From: Candidatus Melainabacteria bacterium
Lineage (GTDB): Bacteria > Cyanobacteriota > Vampirovibrionia > 2-02-FULL-35-15
Length of the DNA: 18,004 bases
Assembly: GCA_023250175.1 (NCBI GenBank)
Contig: JAHFBD010000016.1
Span: forward strand, 1 to 18,004
Reading direction: 5' to 3'
Position numbers and translations under genes: made by a program. The notes under the pieces are model-generated. The model ran no database searches and had not been told where the DNA came from. It saw nothing but the letters and a program-made list of their open reading frames with translations. Positions 16,078-18,004 of this stretch are shown in pieces; the first letter of the stretch is position 1, and each line of letters begins with the position of its first letter.

Positions 16078-16118
16078 ATATACATAAATTGTAAGAATCA
16101 AGTGTATATTAGTTTTTT
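16078..16118 (+). terminator. Weak candidate terminator after the MFS gene
   Basis: ATATACA (16078-16084) and TGTATAT (16103-16109) form a 7-bp AT-rich stem with an 18-base loop, followed by a six-T run (16113-16118). The stem is weak and the loop large, so function is uncertain. Confidence 0.25.
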
Positions 16119-16135
16119 ATTAATTGAAAAAATGA

Positions 16136-16141
16136 TATAAA
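16136..16141 (+). promoter_or_regulatory. Possible -10 box for tRNA-Phe
   Basis: TATAAA lies 14 bases before the first base of the tRNA, a usual position for a short 5' leader. At normal spacing upstream there is only a T-rich run rather than a clear -35, so the assignment is tentative. Confidence 0.35.
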
Positions 16142-16155
16142 GGAAAGGTTCTTTC

Positions 16156-16228
<73 letters not shown>

Positions 16229-16246
16229 CAGTTTCCCAGAATCTAA

Positions 16247-16400
16247 ATGTCAAATTTAATTTTAGGTGAAATAGATATAACTCCTTTACTTAATGTGAAA
16301 AACAATATTAGATCTTCAAGAAGAATTGGAAGAGTCAGATATATCTTTTAGAGTAGATTTAGTTTACTGGAATGATATGCTAAAAGGTTTTGAAAATTAG
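16247..16400 (+). pseudogene. Frameshifted 3' remnant of an MNT-type nucleotidyltransferase
   Basis: Two short pieces in different frames together resemble the C-terminal part of a minimal nucleotidyltransferase (the antitoxin-like partner in HEPN/MNT pairs). The first, from ATG 16247, reads MSNLILGEIDITPLLNV; the second, shifted by one base and read from about 16299 to the TAG at 16398-16400, reads LDLQEELEESDISFRVDL then VYWNDMLKGFEN. The LEES...FRVDLVYW pattern matches the family's LEES-LP-VDLVDW block as I recall it. The catalytic GS...D-D motif is absent, so the remnant cannot be active. It begins just downstream of the tRNA, a common site for insertion and decay. No HEPN partner is visible. 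Confidence 0.55.
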
Positions 16401-16402
16401 TT

Positions 16403-16422
16403 GCCTTATGATAAAATAAGGC
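16403..16422. other. Short perfect hairpin between pseudogene and next gene
   Basis: GCCTTAT (16403-16409) pairs exactly with ATAAGGC (16416-16422) around a 6-base GATAAA loop. It starts two bases after the stop of the nucleotidyltransferase remnant and precedes the AAAGG ribosome site (16426-16430) of the next gene. There is no T run on either strand, so it is not a standard terminator. It may be a remnant 3' structure or a leader hairpin. Confidence 0.5.
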
Positions 16423-16440
16423 CCCAAAGGTTTAATAAAA

Positions 16441-16947
16441 ATGACCACTATACCAAATACTTCTCCAAATCCTTTTAACCCTTTATTTCGTGCTTTAGCA
16501 AAAACGAGGGCAGAAGAACCTGTTATCGATGCTAATTCTCAGATAACATTAGTAAACTATGCAGAAAATTTATTACAAGAGATCTTTAATAAATCTGAAC
16601 AAGCGATGAAAGATTATGACCGAGATAAAAAACAACTTACACAAAGTTATAATTCTACAAACTGGTTATCAATAAACTTTTTTGGAAAAGCATATGCAGG
16701 ACTAGAATTACGTGCACTGCGACAGACTAAACCAACTGGCTTTATTGAACTTTCTATGTTAAACAATAAACTTGAAGATAATATAATCTTTAAAAAAGAA
16801 ACAAAGGAAAATAAAATGTTTAAAGATGCCCTGCGATTACTGTTTAATGCTGAGTTGGTTGAGCTACAATCTAAAACAGGTTCTACAAAGAGTAACAAAG
16901 TAAAAATTACAGACAAAGGGAAAGAGTATTTGCTCACTATAAAATAA
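16441..16947 (+). CDS. Hypothetical protein, 168 residues, possible winged-helix C-terminus
   Basis: Not recognised. The ATG has AAAGG at 16426-16430, 10 bases upstream. The N-terminus is Pro/Asn/Thr-rich and probably disordered (MTTIPNTSPNPFNPLFRALA). A helical, charged middle follows (about 38-72, NYAENLLQEIFNKSEQAMKD), with no signal peptide or membrane span. The C-terminal third (about 122-168) alternates a helix, a hydrophobic helix (FKDALRLLFNAELVEL) and a closing KVKITDKGKEYLLT, which resembles the wing and end of winged-helix DNA-binding domains such as those ending in 'TxxGxxxL'; this is a visual analogy only. Its stop lies 8 bases from the convergent stop of the RNase gene. Like the 456-residue protein it has a Pro/Thr-rich start, but no other similarity was noted. 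Confidence 0.72.
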   Translation: MTTIPNTSPNPFNPLFRALAKTRAEEPVIDANSQITLVNYAENLLQEIFNKSEQAMKDYDRDKKQLTQSYNSTNWLSINFFGKAYAGLELRALRQTKPTGFIELSMLNNKLEDNIIFKKETKENKMFKDALRLLFNAELVELQSKTGSTKSNKVKITDKGKEYLLTIK

Positions 16948-16955
16948 GCTCTACG

Positions 16956-18004
16956 TCACAAATTATAGGCTTCATGAAGTGTAGGAATCTTAATAGTATT
17001 TCCATTATTTCTTAATGTGCTCGCCAATGGAGCAATAGCTTCTTTTGAGCCATGAACAAGAAAAGTAGTTTTAGGAGTCTTGATTTTTTCATGCCACTTG
17101 ATTAATTCATCCTGACCAGCATGAGCAGAAAATCCATTGATCGTATACACTTTTGCACGTACATCGATATCCTCTCCAAACAAATAAACACTTTTAGCTC
17201 CATCGATTATTTTTCTTGCAAGTGTTCCTGCACTAGCAAAACTAACAAAAATAACACCACATTCTTCTCTCCATAAATTATGTTTTAAGTGATGTCGTAT
17301 ACGTCCTCCTGTACACATACCAGAACCTGCCATAATTACAGCACCACTTGTAACATTGTTTATAGCCATTGACTCTGAAGGAAAACGGGTAAAGTGAACG
17401 GTTGGTAGCGTGAATGGATCTATGTTTGTTTTAAAAAGTTTTGTAGCTTCATCATCATAACATTCTGGATGGCGACGATAAATCTCAGTAGCTGAAATAG
17501 CCATGGGGGAGTCAAGAAATACCTGCATGTTTTGAGGTAATTTTTTATGCTTTATTCCCTCACGTAAGAAAAACAAGATCTCTTGAGCACGTTCTAAAGC
17601 AAATGTAGGAATAAAAACATTTCCACCACGTTTGAATGTCTCGCTTATTGCTGTATAAAGCTCAGCTACAGATTCTTTTATAGACTTGTGTGAACGATCT
17701 CCATAAGTGGATTCCATAACAACAAAATCTGCATTTGGAAGTGTAGCAGGGTCTCGAATAATTGGTTTATTTAGGTTACCTATATCGCCAGAAAAGATTA
17801 TTTGTTTTTTTTCTTTTCCTTCAACTATCTCTAAAACAATAGATGCTGAACCAATGATATGACCAGCATCAAAAAATGTAGCAGAAACATTCTTAGTTAA
17901 TTTTATAGACTTTTCATAATTAGCATTTTGTCCAAAATAATCCATTGAGTTTAGTACATCCAGAGTATTATAAAGTGGTTCTGTATTTTGCTGTTTACTC
18001 TTTT
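16956..18004 (-). CDS. Beta-CASP metallo-beta-lactamase fold RNase (Ysh1/CPSF73-like), C-terminal part, 5' end outside window
   Basis: Predicted zinc-dependent RNA-processing nuclease. The frame stays open to base 18004: upstream of the Met at 17945 it reads TEPLYNTLDVLNS in frame, which fits the family, so that Met is internal and the true start is outside the window. Counting from that Met, visible motifs are the metal-site His in DAGHIIGSA (H29), the metal-site Asp in FSGDIGN (D54), beta-CASP motif A Glu in MESTYGD (E78), the conserved block MAGSGMCTGGRIRHHL (205-220), motif B His in GFSAHAGQDEL (H275) and motif C His in FLVHGSKEA (H298). The N-terminal HxHxDH metal motif is in the missing part. 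Every catalytic residue that should be in this part is present, so it is probably functional. It is convergent with the 168-residue gene. Confidence 0.93.
   Translation of the reverse strand, partial: KSKQQNTEPLYNTLDVLNSMDYFGQNANYEKSIKLTKNVSATFFDAGHIIGSASIVLEIVEGKEKKQIIFSGDIGNLNKPIIRDPATLPNADFVVMESTYGDRSHKSIKESVAELYTAISETFKRGGNVFIPTFALERAQEILFFLREGIKHKKLPQNMQVFLDSPMAISATEIYRRHPECYDDEATKLFKTNIDPFTLPTVHFTRFPSESMAINNVTSGAVIMAGSGMCTGGRIRHHLKHNLWREECGVIFVSFASAGTLARKIIDGAKSVYLFGEDIDVRAKVYTINGFSAHAGQDELIKWHEKIKTPKTTFLVHGSKEAIAPLASTLRNNGNTIKIPTLHEAYNL

Noticed and set aside
16229..16440. Attachment site of an integrated element at the tRNA-Phe 3' end
   Set aside because: No direct repeat of the tRNA 3' end and no integrase were found in the window, so an att site cannot be supported.
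17943..17945. Met at 17945 as the start of the metallo-beta-lactamase RNase
   Set aside because: The frame continues upstream to the window edge with family-like sequence, and the essential N-terminal metal motif would be missing.

Overview
This is a strongly AT-rich, gene-dense window from a Gram-negative (diderm) bacterium. The diderm reading rests on a TolC-type outer-membrane channel, two tripartite RND efflux systems, a lipoprotein signal and a GT9 heptosyltransferase-like enzyme. The lineage cannot be fixed from sequence alone. An uncultivated environmental AT-rich diderm, for example a non-photosynthetic cyanobacterial relative, is only a guess.

Bases 1-7907 hold two divergent heavy-metal-type RND efflux loci. 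On the minus strand, an outer-membrane factor, a membrane-fusion protein with an unusual C-terminal membrane helix, and an RND pump cut by the window edge form one operon. On the plus strand, a lipoprotein membrane-fusion protein and a complete 1015-residue RND pump form a second. Only one outer-membrane factor is visible, so both pumps may share it.

Bases 8122-12124 hold a secreted DUF4331 protein with its own strong terminator, then a tightly coupled pair: an exported TPR protein and a HupE/UreJ-like membrane protein whose exported domain carries a canonical EF-hand loop. This is the least characterised module. A divalent-cation role is a reasonable inference but unproven. Two structured repeats sit here: a GC-rich hairpin directly before the TPR start, and a 92-bp MITE-like inverted repeat after the HupE/UreJ gene.

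Bases 12288-16072 hold a GT9 glycosyltransferase, a convergent orphan protein of 456 residues, and an MFS metabolite:H+ symporter-like transporter. Bases 16156-18004 hold tRNA-Phe(GAA), a frameshifted remnant of an MNT-type nucleotidyltransferase, a second orphan protein, and the C-terminal part of a beta-CASP metallo-beta-lactamase RNase that runs off the right edge. No CRISPR array, rRNA, transposase or prophage module was seen.
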